Positions 40,134-47,486 of a stretch of 64,000 bases of DNA are shown here, piece after piece. The DNA is from Haliea sp. E1-2-M8 (GTDB taxonomy: Bacteria; Pseudomonadota; Gammaproteobacteria; Pseudomonadales; Halieaceae). How positions within the stretch are numbered: position 1 is the first letter of the stretch; every line of letters starts with the position of its first letter. A model generated the notes under the pieces. That model had not been told where the DNA came from and did no database searches. It saw nothing but the letters and a program-made list of their open reading frames with translations. A program made the translations under genes and the position numbers. Location of the stretch: NCBI RefSeq assembly GCF_030649675.1, contig NZ_JAUTDR010000009.1, forward strand, positions 62,001 through 126,000. The letters are read 5' to 3'.

Positions 40134-40925
40134 TCAGCTCCCGGGGACCAGGGCCAGCACCCTGGCCGGGCTGCCTGAGCCCTCGCGAATCTTCAGCGGC
40201 GCCGCGATCAGGATGGCTCCGGTGGGCGGCAGCTGGTCGAGATTGCACAGGCTCGCCAGGCCGCACTTGTTGGCGCCGTGCATGAGATTGTGGCAGGGAA
40301 AGATGGGCTCCTGACTCGAGGCCTGGCCGCAGTCCGTGCCCACGGTCTCGACCCCGACGCCGATGATATCGCGCTCCTCGGCGAGGAATGCCACCGTCGC
40401 CGGCTCCCAGCCGGGGGTGTGGCAGCCATCCCCGTGCTGGTTGAGATATCCCTCAGTGCCGACTTTTTTCGACCAGTCAGTGCGATAAAGAACCCAGGCA
40501 CCAGCAGGAATTTCGCCGTGGCGCGATTCCCAGTCGCGGATGAAATCCACGCTCATGAGGAAATCGGGGTTCGCCTCTGACTCGGCGACCGCGTCGATAA
40601 CCACCGCGGGCGCGACAAAGCGCTCGGGTGGCAGTGTGTCGGTGGCATGGTTCTCGTGATCTTTCCCCGTCACCCAGTGAATGGGCGCGTCAAAGTGGGT
40701 GCCCGTGTGCTCGCCGCAGCGCAGGTTGTTCCAGTACCAGGCCGGGCCCTTTTCGTCGTAGCGGGAGATGGTCTCCATGCTGAAGGGCCAGGACTCGCCC
40801 CAACCGAACTCGGTGGGCAATGGCAGGGTGGGTGTCTCTGGCGAAAGAGTTGCGGTCAAGTCGACAATCCTGACCCCACCGGTCAACAGTGCCGAGGCAA
40901 AATCCTTGAGCAGGTCAGCGGTCAT
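40134..40925 (-). CDS. Cyclase-family metal hydrolase, probable isatin hydrolase
   Basis: A 263-residue protein of the cyclase/kynurenine formamidase family (PF04199 type). The metal motif HTGTHFDAPIHW is at residues 73-84, giving the H-x3-H-x-D-x3-H ligand set seen in isatin hydrolases and KynB-type formamidases. Isatin hydrolase opens the lactam of isatin to isatinate. The length (~260) and the FDAPIHW form fit isatin hydrolase better than KynB (~210 residues). First gene of the minus-strand operon cyclase-iorA-iorB, divergent from the RidA-like operon across a 38-base palindrome. Formamidase activity is the alternative. Confidence 0.75.
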   Translation of the reverse strand: MTADLLKDFASALLTGGVRIVDLTATLSPETPTLPLPTEFGWGESWPFSMETISRYDEKGPAWYWNNLRCGEHTGTHFDAPIHWVTGKDHENHATDTLPPERFVAPAVVIDAVAESEANPDFLMSVDFIRDWESRHGEIPAGAWVLYRTDWSKKVGTEGYLNQHGDGCHTPGWEPATVAFLAEERDIIGVGVETVGTDCGQASSQEPIFPCHNLMHGANKCGLASLCNLDQLPPTGAILIAAPLKIREGSGSPARVLALVPGS

Positions 40926-40985
40926 GAGTCTTCTCCCTGAGGTCTATGCCTGTCGTTTCCAGCCGGCAAAGATACTTGTGTATGT

Positions 40986-41023
40986 GGGTGGATTATATTT
41001 TAGGCTTAAAATATAATCCACCC
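40986..41023. promoter_or_regulatory. 38-bp palindrome, candidate MarR operator 4 (between cyclase and RidA operons)
   Basis: Two perfect 17-base arms (40986-41002 and 41007-41023) flank the centre GGCT. The core, TTTTAGGCTTAAAA, matches the sites at 29602, 30151 and 30191. It is central in the 128-base gap between the divergent cyclase-iorAB and ridA-ligase-Rieske operons, so a single bound dimer could repress both. Confidence 0.65.
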
Positions 41024-41053
41024 CAACGCAGGAAAAATTACGGAGCGCAGGAT

Positions 41054-41446
41054 ATGCACACTACCCTACTGCCCGAGGGCTGGCCAAGACCACGAGGCTA
41101 TGCCAATGGCATACTCGCAAGGGGCACCGACACCATTTATGTAGGCGGACAGATTGGCTGGAACTCGCAGTGCGTATTCGAGACCCACGACTTTATCGGC
41201 CAGGTGAAACAGACGCTGCTGAATGTGTGCGCGATACTGGAATCTGCGGGCGCTGGCCCCGAGCACATCACCCGCATGACCTGGTTCATTACCGACAAGC
41301 AGGCCTATGTCAGCCGCATCGCCGAACTCGGCCCGGTATACCGGGAAGTCATCGGCAAGCACTTCCCGGCGATGAGCGTGGTTGAGGTGTCGGCGCTGAT
41401 AGAAGATGAGGCGATGGTGGAGATCGAGGTAACGGCGGTCAAGTGA
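41054..41446 (+). CDS. RidA-family protein lacking the deaminase arginine
   Basis: A 130-residue Rid/YjgF protein (IYVGGQIGWNSQ, then FIGQVKQTLLNVCAILE). Canonical RidA has P-A-R-S with the arginine that binds the imine acid; here residues 105-108 read P-A-M-S, so Met107 replaces it, as in Rid subfamilies without imine deaminase activity. The start is ATG at 41054, with AGGA just upstream. The stop overlaps the ligase GTG. It is the first gene of the ligase-thiolase-DUF35-SDR-Rieske operon. Rid proteins are frequent in aminoaromatic degradation clusters; the reaction here is unknown. Confidence 0.88.
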   Translation: MHTTLLPEGWPRPRGYANGILARGTDTIYVGGQIGWNSQCVFETHDFIGQVKQTLLNVCAILESAGAGPEHITRMTWFITDKQAYVSRIAELGPVYREVIGKHFPAMSVVEVSALIEDEAMVEIEVTAVK

Positions 41447-43089
41447 GCCAGGGACAGGAACAGCTTGTGAACAGCGTCTACCAGGTTTTTGCGGCAACCG
41501 CCGCCAGCGCGGGTGAAAACCCTTTCCTGCACATACCGCTGCAGGCATCCCGGGCCTACGCCGACGGCCCGGTGGACCTGAGCTATGGAGAGGCACTGGC
41601 GAAGATAGACCGGCTCGCGGCGCATTACCGCGAGGCCGGTTACGGCTACCCGCTGCGGGTCGCGCTGATGCTGGACAACCGGGCCGAGTTCTTCCTCCAC
41701 TGGCTGGCGCTCAACAGCCTCGGCTGCAGCGTGATTCCGGTGAGCAGGGACATGCAGGACGATGAGATCGCCTACTTCCTGAGCCACGGCGAGGCCTGCC
41801 TGCTGGTGGCCCTGCCGGATCTGCTGCCGCGCCTGGAAAGGCTCGGTGCAGGGCTGGACAAACCCGTAGCCGTGGTTGCTTGCGACCGGCCCGATACCCT
41901 GGCCGCGGCCACAGGCGCCGAGGCCGGAGGCGAGCGTCCCGCTGACCTGGAGTGTGCCCTGCTGTATACCTCGGGCAGTACCGGCAAGCCCAAGGCCTGC
42001 ATTCTCAACAACAGCTATTTCCTCTATGCCGGCGAGTGGTACAACGCCCTCGATGGCCTGGTGTCCCTGCGCTACGGCCAGGAGCGGCTGCTGACCCCCC
42101 TGCCCCTCACCCACATGAACGCGATGGCGGTGTCGAGCATGGCGATGATCATGAGCGCCGGCTGCATCGTGCAGCTGGACCGCTTCCACCCCCGGGAATG
42201 GTGGCAGACCGTGCGCGACAGCCGCGCGACTGTCCTGCACTACCTCGGGGTATTGCCCGCCATATTGCTGGAGCTGCCCCCTGCGGCGGAAGATGACTGT
42301 GGCGGCCAGATCCGGTTCGGGTTTGGCGCCGGAGTCAATCCACGCCACCATGCAATCTTCGAGGAGCGTTTCGGCTTTCCCCTGCTGGAAGCCTGGGCAA
42401 TGACTGAATCCGGGGTCGGCGGCAGCATCATTGCCCATCGCGAACCGCGCCATGTCGGCAGCTGCTGTTTTGGCCGGGCCCCGGACGCCCTGGAATACCA
42501 GCTGGTGGACGAAAACAGGCGCCCGGTAGCAATGGGCGAGCCAGGGGAGTTACGGGTGCGCGCTGCGGGGCCGGATCCGCGCCGGGGTTTCTTCTCCGGC
42601 TACCTGAAAAACCCGGAAGCCACCGCTGAAATCTGGCAGGACGGCTGGCTCAATACCGGTGATGTGGTGCGCGAAGGCCCCGATGGCAGCCTCTATTTTG
42701 TCGACCGGCGGAAGAACGTGATCCGCCGCTCCGGGGAGAACATTTCGGCACTGGAAGTTGAAGCGGCCCTGGTGTCGCACCCGGCTATCAGCCAGGTTGT
42801 GGTGACAGCGGTGCCCGACGACCTGCGGGGTGACGAAGTTGCCGCGGCCGTGGTCGTCAATGCACAGGCGGCAGACGCGGACACGCTTGCCGCGGATGTC
42901 GTTCGCCACTGCCTGGAGCAACTGGCCTACTACAAGGCACCGGGCTATGTGCTGCTGTGCGACAGCCTGCCGGTGACTGCCTCCAACAAACCGCGCCGGG
43001 GCGAGATCAAGACCCTGGTCCGCGAACGGGTCGTCGCGGGCGACTGTATCGACACACGCCCTCTCAAGAAGCGCCAGGTGGGGCCATGA
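41443..43089 (+). CDS. AMP-dependent acid-CoA ligase
   Basis: A 548-residue adenylate-forming enzyme of the long ANL type. P-loop LLYTSGSTGKPKACIL (residues ~167-182), AWAMTESGVGG, the adenylate-binding GWLNTGDVV and the hinge DRRKNVIRRSGENIS. The C-terminal Lys in SNKPRRGEIK is at the expected catalytic position. GTG start shared with the RidA-like stop (GTGA). It lies directly before the Cys-less thiolase (ATGA overlap), so it should supply that enzyme with an aryl- or indolyl-acetyl-CoA substrate. The acid is not readable; an oxindole-3-acetic or dioxindole-3-acetic acid is inferred. Confidence 0.88.
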   Translation: MSQGQEQLVNSVYQVFAATAASAGENPFLHIPLQASRAYADGPVDLSYGEALAKIDRLAAHYREAGYGYPLRVALMLDNRAEFFLHWLALNSLGCSVIPVSRDMQDDEIAYFLSHGEACLLVALPDLLPRLERLGAGLDKPVAVVACDRPDTLAAATGAEAGGERPADLECALLYTSGSTGKPKACILNNSYFLYAGEWYNALDGLVSLRYGQERLLTPLPLTHMNAMAVSSMAMIMSAGCIVQLDRFHPREWWQTVRDSRATVLHYLGVLPAILLELPPAAEDDCGGQIRFGFGAGVNPRHHAIFEERFGFPLLEAWAMTESGVGGSIIAHREPRHVGSCCFGRAPDALEYQLVDENRRPVAMGEPGELRVRAAGPDPRRGFFSGYLKNPEATAEIWQDGWLNTGDVVREGPDGSLYFVDRRKNVIRRSGENISALEVEAALVSHPAISQVVVTAVPDDLRGDEVAAAVVVNAQAADADTLAADVVRHCLEQLAYYKAPGYVLLCDSLPVTASNKPRRGEIKTLVRERVVAGDCIDTRPLKKRQVGP

Positions 43090-44270
43090 AGGACTACGCC
43101 GGGGTTGCGCTGACCACACCGGTAAGCTTCGGCTACGCCAGACAGAGCCCACGGGGGGCCGCCTGGTTCATCGGCAGCACCCTGCGGCAGCTGCTGGCAG
43201 AGTCGGGCCTGGGCCCGGATGACATCGATGGACTGGCGGTCTCAAGTTTTTCCCTGGGCGCGGATTCGGCCATCACCCTGACCCAGCACTTGCAGCTGAG
43301 CCCGCGCTGGATCGAGCAAATGCCCTACGGCGGAGCTTCAGGCATCCTGGCCCTGCGCCGCGCCGCCCGCGCGATCCAGGCCGGGGACGCCGAGATCATT
43401 GCCTGCATCGGCGGGGACGGGGCCGCCCACCGCTCTTTCGAGGCTACCGCCGCCAATTTCAGCAATTTCACTATCGACGCGTCCTTTCCCTACGGCGGCG
43501 GCGGCCCCAACGCCGCATTCGCCATGATCACCCAGCGCTATATGGATGACTTCGGTGCCCGCCGCGAGGATTTCGGCGCCATCCCGGTCGCCCAGCGCTA
43601 CAACGCCAACCACTACCCCGCCGCCCTGCTGGGCCACAAGACCCTGACCATGGAGCAGTACCTGGCGGCGCGCCCCATCGCCGCGCCCCTGCATCTGCTG
43701 GACTGTGTCATGCCCTGTGCCGGCGGCGAAGGTTTCCTGATGATGTCGGAGGAGCGAGCCCGCTCCCTGGGCCTGGACTGGTGCAGGATCCTGGCTGCGG
43801 ATGAGCTCCACAACGCGCACCGGGATGATGACATCCAGCTGCGCGGGGGCTGGACGGAATACGCCGATCGGCTCTGGAACCGGGCCGCCCTGGGTCCTAC
43901 CGAAATCGACATGCTGCAGACCTACGACGACTACCCGGTCATCAGCATGTTGCAGATGGAAGATCTCGGCTTTTGCGGCAAGGGCGAAGCGCCCGGCTGG
44001 GTACGGGATACCGACCTGCGCTTCGATGGCAGTGGCCCGCAAACACGCAAGCTGCCGCACAATACCTCCGGGGGCCAGCTCTCCGTAGGCCAGGCGGGTG
44101 CCGCAGCCGGCTACCTCGGCGTGGTGGAGAGCCTGCGCCAGCTGACTGGCAGCGCAGGAGCCAACCAGGTCGCGCAGGCACGCCACGCCATGATCAGCGG
44201 CTTCGGCATGATCAACTATGACCGCGGGCTGTGTTCCGCAGCGGCCATCCTCGGAAGGAGTGAGCGATGA
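43086..44270 (+). CDS. Thiolase-like protein without catalytic Cys (SCP-x/Ltp2-type, probable retro-aldolase subunit)
   Basis: A 394-residue thiolase-fold protein. Against the true thiolase in this window (CGSGMDAIGSAARAI), the equivalent segment reads GASGILALRRAARAI, so Gly83 stands where the nucleophilic Cys should be. The usual GHP-x-G is replaced by VGQAGAAAG, losing the catalytic His, and the C-terminal region is GFGMINYDRG instead of C-x-G-x-G. These losses are the pattern of Ltp2-type proteins, which pair with a DUF35 protein and cleave a beta-hydroxyacyl-CoA by retro-aldol chemistry in steroid side-chain degradation. The DUF35 gene follows with ATGA overlap. Role inferred: cleavage of a 3-hydroxy-3-(acetyl-CoA) oxindole to isatin and acetyl-CoA. 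Confidence 0.8.
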   Translation: MKDYAGVALTTPVSFGYARQSPRGAAWFIGSTLRQLLAESGLGPDDIDGLAVSSFSLGADSAITLTQHLQLSPRWIEQMPYGGASGILALRRAARAIQAGDAEIIACIGGDGAAHRSFEATAANFSNFTIDASFPYGGGGPNAAFAMITQRYMDDFGARREDFGAIPVAQRYNANHYPAALLGHKTLTMEQYLAARPIAAPLHLLDCVMPCAGGEGFLMMSEERARSLGLDWCRILAADELHNAHRDDDIQLRGGWTEYADRLWNRAALGPTEIDMLQTYDDYPVISMLQMEDLGFCGKGEAPGWVRDTDLRFDGSGPQTRKLPHNTSGGQLSVGQAGAAAGYLGVVESLRQLTGSAGANQVAQARHAMISGFGMINYDRGLCSAAAILGRSER

Positions 44271-44836
44271 GTACCACGCCCACCATGCAGAGCCGGCTCA
44301 AGCTGAACCGGCCCTCGCTGCGCAGGCTGGCGCGCCCGCCCAAGCAGCGCACTCCGTTGGGTACCGCTTTCAATGCCGCCAACCTCCCCGTGGCTTTGGC
44401 TCTGCAGCACTGTCGCGACTGCGGCAGCGTGCAGTATCCGCCCCGGGAACTGTGCCGACAGTGCCTGGGAGATGCCCTGGTGTGGCGCCCAACTTCCGGC
44501 AGCGGCCTCTTGGTCAGCAGGATCGAGCTGCACCACAGCCTGTGGGAATACTTCAAGCGGCGCCTGACCGAGAAGCCCTGGCCGGTGGCCAGTGTGCGCC
44601 TGGATTGCGGCGTTATCGCCTTTGCCCACCTGGCGCTCGAAACCTTTGGCTCCAGTTCGCCGGCGATCCTGGCAGCGGATACTCCGGTGCAGGTATTCAC
44701 CCACACCGACTGTTCACTCAATGCGGTGATGATCGCCGTGGCGGCAGAGACCCCCATCGCCAGCCGCAGCCAGCGGCATGCGATCGCCGCCGGGCTCGGC
44801 CTGCTCGAACCCGCCATCAAACCCGAGGGCATCTGA
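44267..44836 (+). CDS. DUF35 (zinc ribbon/OB-fold) protein, partner of the thiolase-like protein
   Basis: A 189-residue protein with a four-Cys rubredoxin-like zinc ribbon at Cys49/Cys52 and Cys63/Cys66 (CRDCG, CRQCL), followed by an OB-fold. The N-terminal ~45 residues are a basic extension. DUF35 proteins bind the thiolase-fold partner and contribute the acyl-CoA site in Ltp2 and ChsH complexes. Its start overlaps the thiolase-like stop by four bases, strong evidence for a stoichiometric complex. Confidence 0.88.
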   Translation: MSTTPTMQSRLKLNRPSLRRLARPPKQRTPLGTAFNAANLPVALALQHCRDCGSVQYPPRELCRQCLGDALVWRPTSGSGLLVSRIELHHSLWEYFKRRLTEKPWPVASVRLDCGVIAFAHLALETFGSSSPAILAADTPVQVFTHTDCSLNAVMIAVAAETPIASRSQRHAIAAGLGLLEPAIKPEGI

Positions 44837-44837
44837 T

Positions 44838-45587
44838 ATGCAGCCTGAGCACAAAACCCCTGCACACAAAACCATAGTGGTCACCGGGGGCAGCACCGGC
44901 ATCGGCGCCGCTATCTGCCACGCCTTTCTCGACGCTGGCTACGAGGTGGTCAACCTGGCCCGCCGCCCGCTGGCACTGGACCACACGCGCCTGCACAACA
45001 TCGAACTGGATCTCAGCGATCGCGCCGCCACCGCCGCGGTGGCGCAGCAGGTGGCCCGGGAGCACGAGGTCACCAGCCTGGTGCACAATGCCGGGCTGAT
45101 CCGCCCCAACCTGCTGCCGGAGGTCAAACTGGAGGACTACGACTATTTGTCCCAGGTGCACATCGGCGCGGCCATCACCCTGAGCCAGGCGTTCCTGCCG
45201 GGCATGCAGGCCCGCCAGTTCGGCCGCATCATCCTCATTACCTCGCGCGCCGCCCTCGGCCTGCAGACCCGCACCAGCTATTCCGCGACCAAATCCGGAA
45301 TGATGGGCATGGCGCGCACCTGGGCCCTGGAGCTGGGGGAATTCGGTATCACCGTCAACACCGTGGCACCGGGGCCCATCAGTGCTACGGAGATGTTCCA
45401 CGAAGTCATCCCCGAAGACAGCCCGAAACTGGACAGCATGGCCCGCAGTATTCCGGTAAGGCGCCTGGGCGTGCCCGGGGATGTCGCCCGCGCCGTCAGC
45501 TTTTTCAACGATCCGGACAATGGTTTCGTGACCGGGCAGACCCTGATGGTCTGCGGCGGCGCCAGCCTGGGCTCATTGTCCCTGTAA
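44838..45587 (+). CDS. SDR oxidoreductase
   Basis: A 249-residue classical SDR: VTGGSTGIGAAI near residue 15, VHNAGLIRPN, catalytic Ser in ILITSRAALG and Y-x3-K in SYSATKSGMMG. The start is ATG at 44838, one base after the DUF35 stop. Between the aldolase pair and the Rieske pair, it could oxidise a hydroxy-oxindole intermediate (for example dioxindole to isatin) or a hydroxylated side chain. The choice is not readable from the sequence. Confidence 0.87.
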   Translation: MQPEHKTPAHKTIVVTGGSTGIGAAICHAFLDAGYEVVNLARRPLALDHTRLHNIELDLSDRAATAAVAQQVAREHEVTSLVHNAGLIRPNLLPEVKLEDYDYLSQVHIGAAITLSQAFLPGMQARQFGRIILITSRAALGLQTRTSYSATKSGMMGMARTWALELGEFGITVNTVAPGPISATEMFHEVIPEDSPKLDSMARSIPVRRLGVPGDVARAVSFFNDPDNGFVTGQTLMVCGGASLGSLSL

Positions 45588-45600
45588 ACGGAGGCACATC

Positions 45601-46923
45601 ATGACCACGCTTATCAGCAAGGAAGAAGTCGCCAGCCTGGTGCGCCCCACCCGGCTGCACAAGCGCCTGTACCTGGACCCGGACGTCTTCGAACTGGAGA
45701 TGGAGCGGATCTGGGGTCAAGCCTGGATCTTCATCGGCCACGAATCCCAGGTGCCCAACCCCGGCGACTTCTTCACCACCAATATCACCCACAAAATTCC
45801 CGTAGTCATGGTGCGCGACAAGGGCGACAGCGTGCACGTGCTGCACAACCGCTGCGGCCACAAGGGCGCCAAACTGGTAGAGAGCCGCCAGGGCAACGTC
45901 CGCGGGGCCTTCCGCTGCCCCTACCACGGCTGGACCTTTCGCCACGACGGCGGCCTGCTGAAGGTTCCCAACGAGAGTGGTTACGACAGTACCGGCTTCG
46001 ACAGCAGCGACCCCTGCTACAGCATGCAGTCCGTGGCCCAGGTCGAAAGCTACCGCGGCTTTGTGTTTGCCACCCTGTCCGCCGAAGCGCCGGACCTGAA
46101 GACCTGGCTCGGGGGCGCCATCGACTGCCTGGACAACCTCTGCGACCGCGCCCCGGAAGGTGAAGTGGAAGTAGCCGGCGGGGTCTTGCGCTACGAGCAC
46201 CAGTGTAACTGGAAGTTCATTCTGGAAAACCTGAACGACACCATGCACCCGATGGTGGTGCACCAGTCCGTGGTTCAGGCGGCGGAGGACTACATCGCCA
46301 CGCTGCCGGAGTCGGCGGTCGAGCAGCGCAGCGAGGCGGAAATCATTCCACCGTTTGGTTCCTCCTACGAAAAGTTCGAGGACTCGGGTATTACCGGGTT
46401 CCGCTACGGCCATCACTACGACGGCGGCAAGACCAGTATTCACGCGGATTACAAGGTGCTCCCCGCCTATCACGACGCCATGGTCAAGGCCTACGGCGAG
46501 GAACGGACCCGCGAGATCTATGCCTTCAATACCCACAACACGCTTTACTATCCCTCGCTGACCATCAAGAGCGCGGTGCAGAACATCCGCGTCGTCCGCC
46601 CCATCGCGGTGGATCGCTTCGTGGTCGAAACCTGGTCCTTCCGTCTCAAGGGCGCGCCGGACGAGATGCTGCAGCGCACCCTGCTCTATTCCCGGCTTAT
46701 CAATTCCTCCTTCGGGATGGTCGGCCCCGACGACCACGAGGTCTACCGGCGGGCGCAGGAGGGGCTGGAGTCCAACGCCAGCGAATGGGTCGAATTTCAT
46801 CGCCAGTACGGACGCGATCAGGTTCTGGAGGACCGCGTCATTGGCGGTGGCACCAGCGACCTGGATATGCGCACCCAGTACAAGGCCTGGCAGGAGTACA
46901 TGACCGGGGAGGTGTTCCAATGA
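45601..46923 (+). CDS. Rieske non-heme iron dioxygenase, alpha subunit
   Basis: A 440-residue ring-hydroxylating oxygenase alpha subunit. The Rieske [2Fe-2S] ligands are Cys85-x-His87 (NRCGHKGA) and Cys106-x2-His109 (RCPYHGW). The mononuclear iron site is Asp213-x2-His216-x4-His221 (NDTMHPMVVH), with a later acidic ligand in GPDDHEVYRRAQ. GGAGG precedes the ATG. The beta subunit overlaps by ATGA. No ferredoxin or reductase gene is adjacent. Two-subunit Rieske enzymes of this size start auxin degradation in iad-type clusters by oxidising the indole ring; the position at the end of the ligase-aldolase operon supports such a role, but other aromatic substrates are possible. Confidence 0.92.
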   Translation: MTTLISKEEVASLVRPTRLHKRLYLDPDVFELEMERIWGQAWIFIGHESQVPNPGDFFTTNITHKIPVVMVRDKGDSVHVLHNRCGHKGAKLVESRQGNVRGAFRCPYHGWTFRHDGGLLKVPNESGYDSTGFDSSDPCYSMQSVAQVESYRGFVFATLSAEAPDLKTWLGGAIDCLDNLCDRAPEGEVEVAGGVLRYEHQCNWKFILENLNDTMHPMVVHQSVVQAAEDYIATLPESAVEQRSEAEIIPPFGSSYEKFEDSGITGFRYGHHYDGGKTSIHADYKVLPAYHDAMVKAYGEERTREIYAFNTHNTLYYPSLTIKSAVQNIRVVRPIAVDRFVVETWSFRLKGAPDEMLQRTLLYSRLINSSFGMVGPDDHEVYRRAQEGLESNASEWVEFHRQYGRDQVLEDRVIGGGTSDLDMRTQYKAWQEYMTGEVFQ

Positions 46924-47399
46924 GCAATCCGGACCTGAAGCAGATCGAGCAATTTCTCTACCGGGAAGCGTCCCTGCTGGATCAACCGGACCTGGACCAA
47001 TGGATGCAGCTGTTCACCGAGGACGGCAGCTACTGGATGCCGGCCATGGAGGGACAGTCCGACCCCCTGAACCACATCTCGCATATCTACGAGGACCGGG
47101 TGATGATGGAGATCCGGCGTCGCAACTTCGTCCACCCCCGCTCCGCCTCGAAAGAGTGGCCAGTTCGCTGTTCACACCTGCTGGGGAATATTCAGCTGCA
47201 GAACCAGACCGACAGCGGAGACCTGGTAGTGACCTGCAATTTTCACGTCATCGTGTGGTATCGCGAGGAGCAGCGCGTTTATGCGGGAACCTGCGAGCAC
47301 CATCTGCTCGCCGAGGGCGATGACTACCGCATTCGCCACAAGCGAGTGGACTTGATCAACCCGGAGGCAGCCCAGCGGTCGATGGTTATCTACCTGTAG
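46920..47399 (+). CDS. Rieske dioxygenase beta subunit
   Basis: A 159-residue NTF2-like small subunit (EQFLYREASLLDQPDLDQWM; CSHLLGNIQL; ending RSMVIYL). It shapes the alpha3beta3 oxygenase. The start is ATG at 46920 (ATGA overlap with alpha). The C-terminal motif ending SMVIYL is repeated as a detached fragment at 50.0 kb, showing that a second beta-subunit gene once existed or was brought in. Confidence 0.92.
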   Translation: MSNPDLKQIEQFLYREASLLDQPDLDQWMQLFTEDGSYWMPAMEGQSDPLNHISHIYEDRVMMEIRRRNFVHPRSASKEWPVRCSHLLGNIQLQNQTDSGDLVVTCNFHVIVWYREEQRVYAGTCEHHLLAEGDDYRIRHKRVDLINPEAAQRSMVIYL

Positions 47400-47486
47400 G
47401 CGCAGAAAGCTTCAATCATCATGTCGAGATAATCACAAAAACATCCATGTATCGACGAAATTCGGGGCATGGGAGGGGATTGAAAA

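Noticed and set aside
38216-40285. A 689-codon plus-strand open frame opposite the IorA-like gene
   Set aside because: The minus-strand protein carries ThDP and Fe-S motifs; the plus frame is a composition shadow.
40986-41023. The 38-bp palindrome as a transcription terminator
   Set aside because: It lies between divergent gene starts, has no following T-run, and its core recurs upstream of other genes, so an operator is more likely.
45601-47399. Rieske pair as an anthranilate 1,2-dioxygenase feeding catechol
   Set aside because: No catechol dioxygenase or antABC-type reductase is present, and the surrounding genes work with CoA esters. Not excluded by sequence alone, but the context argues against it.
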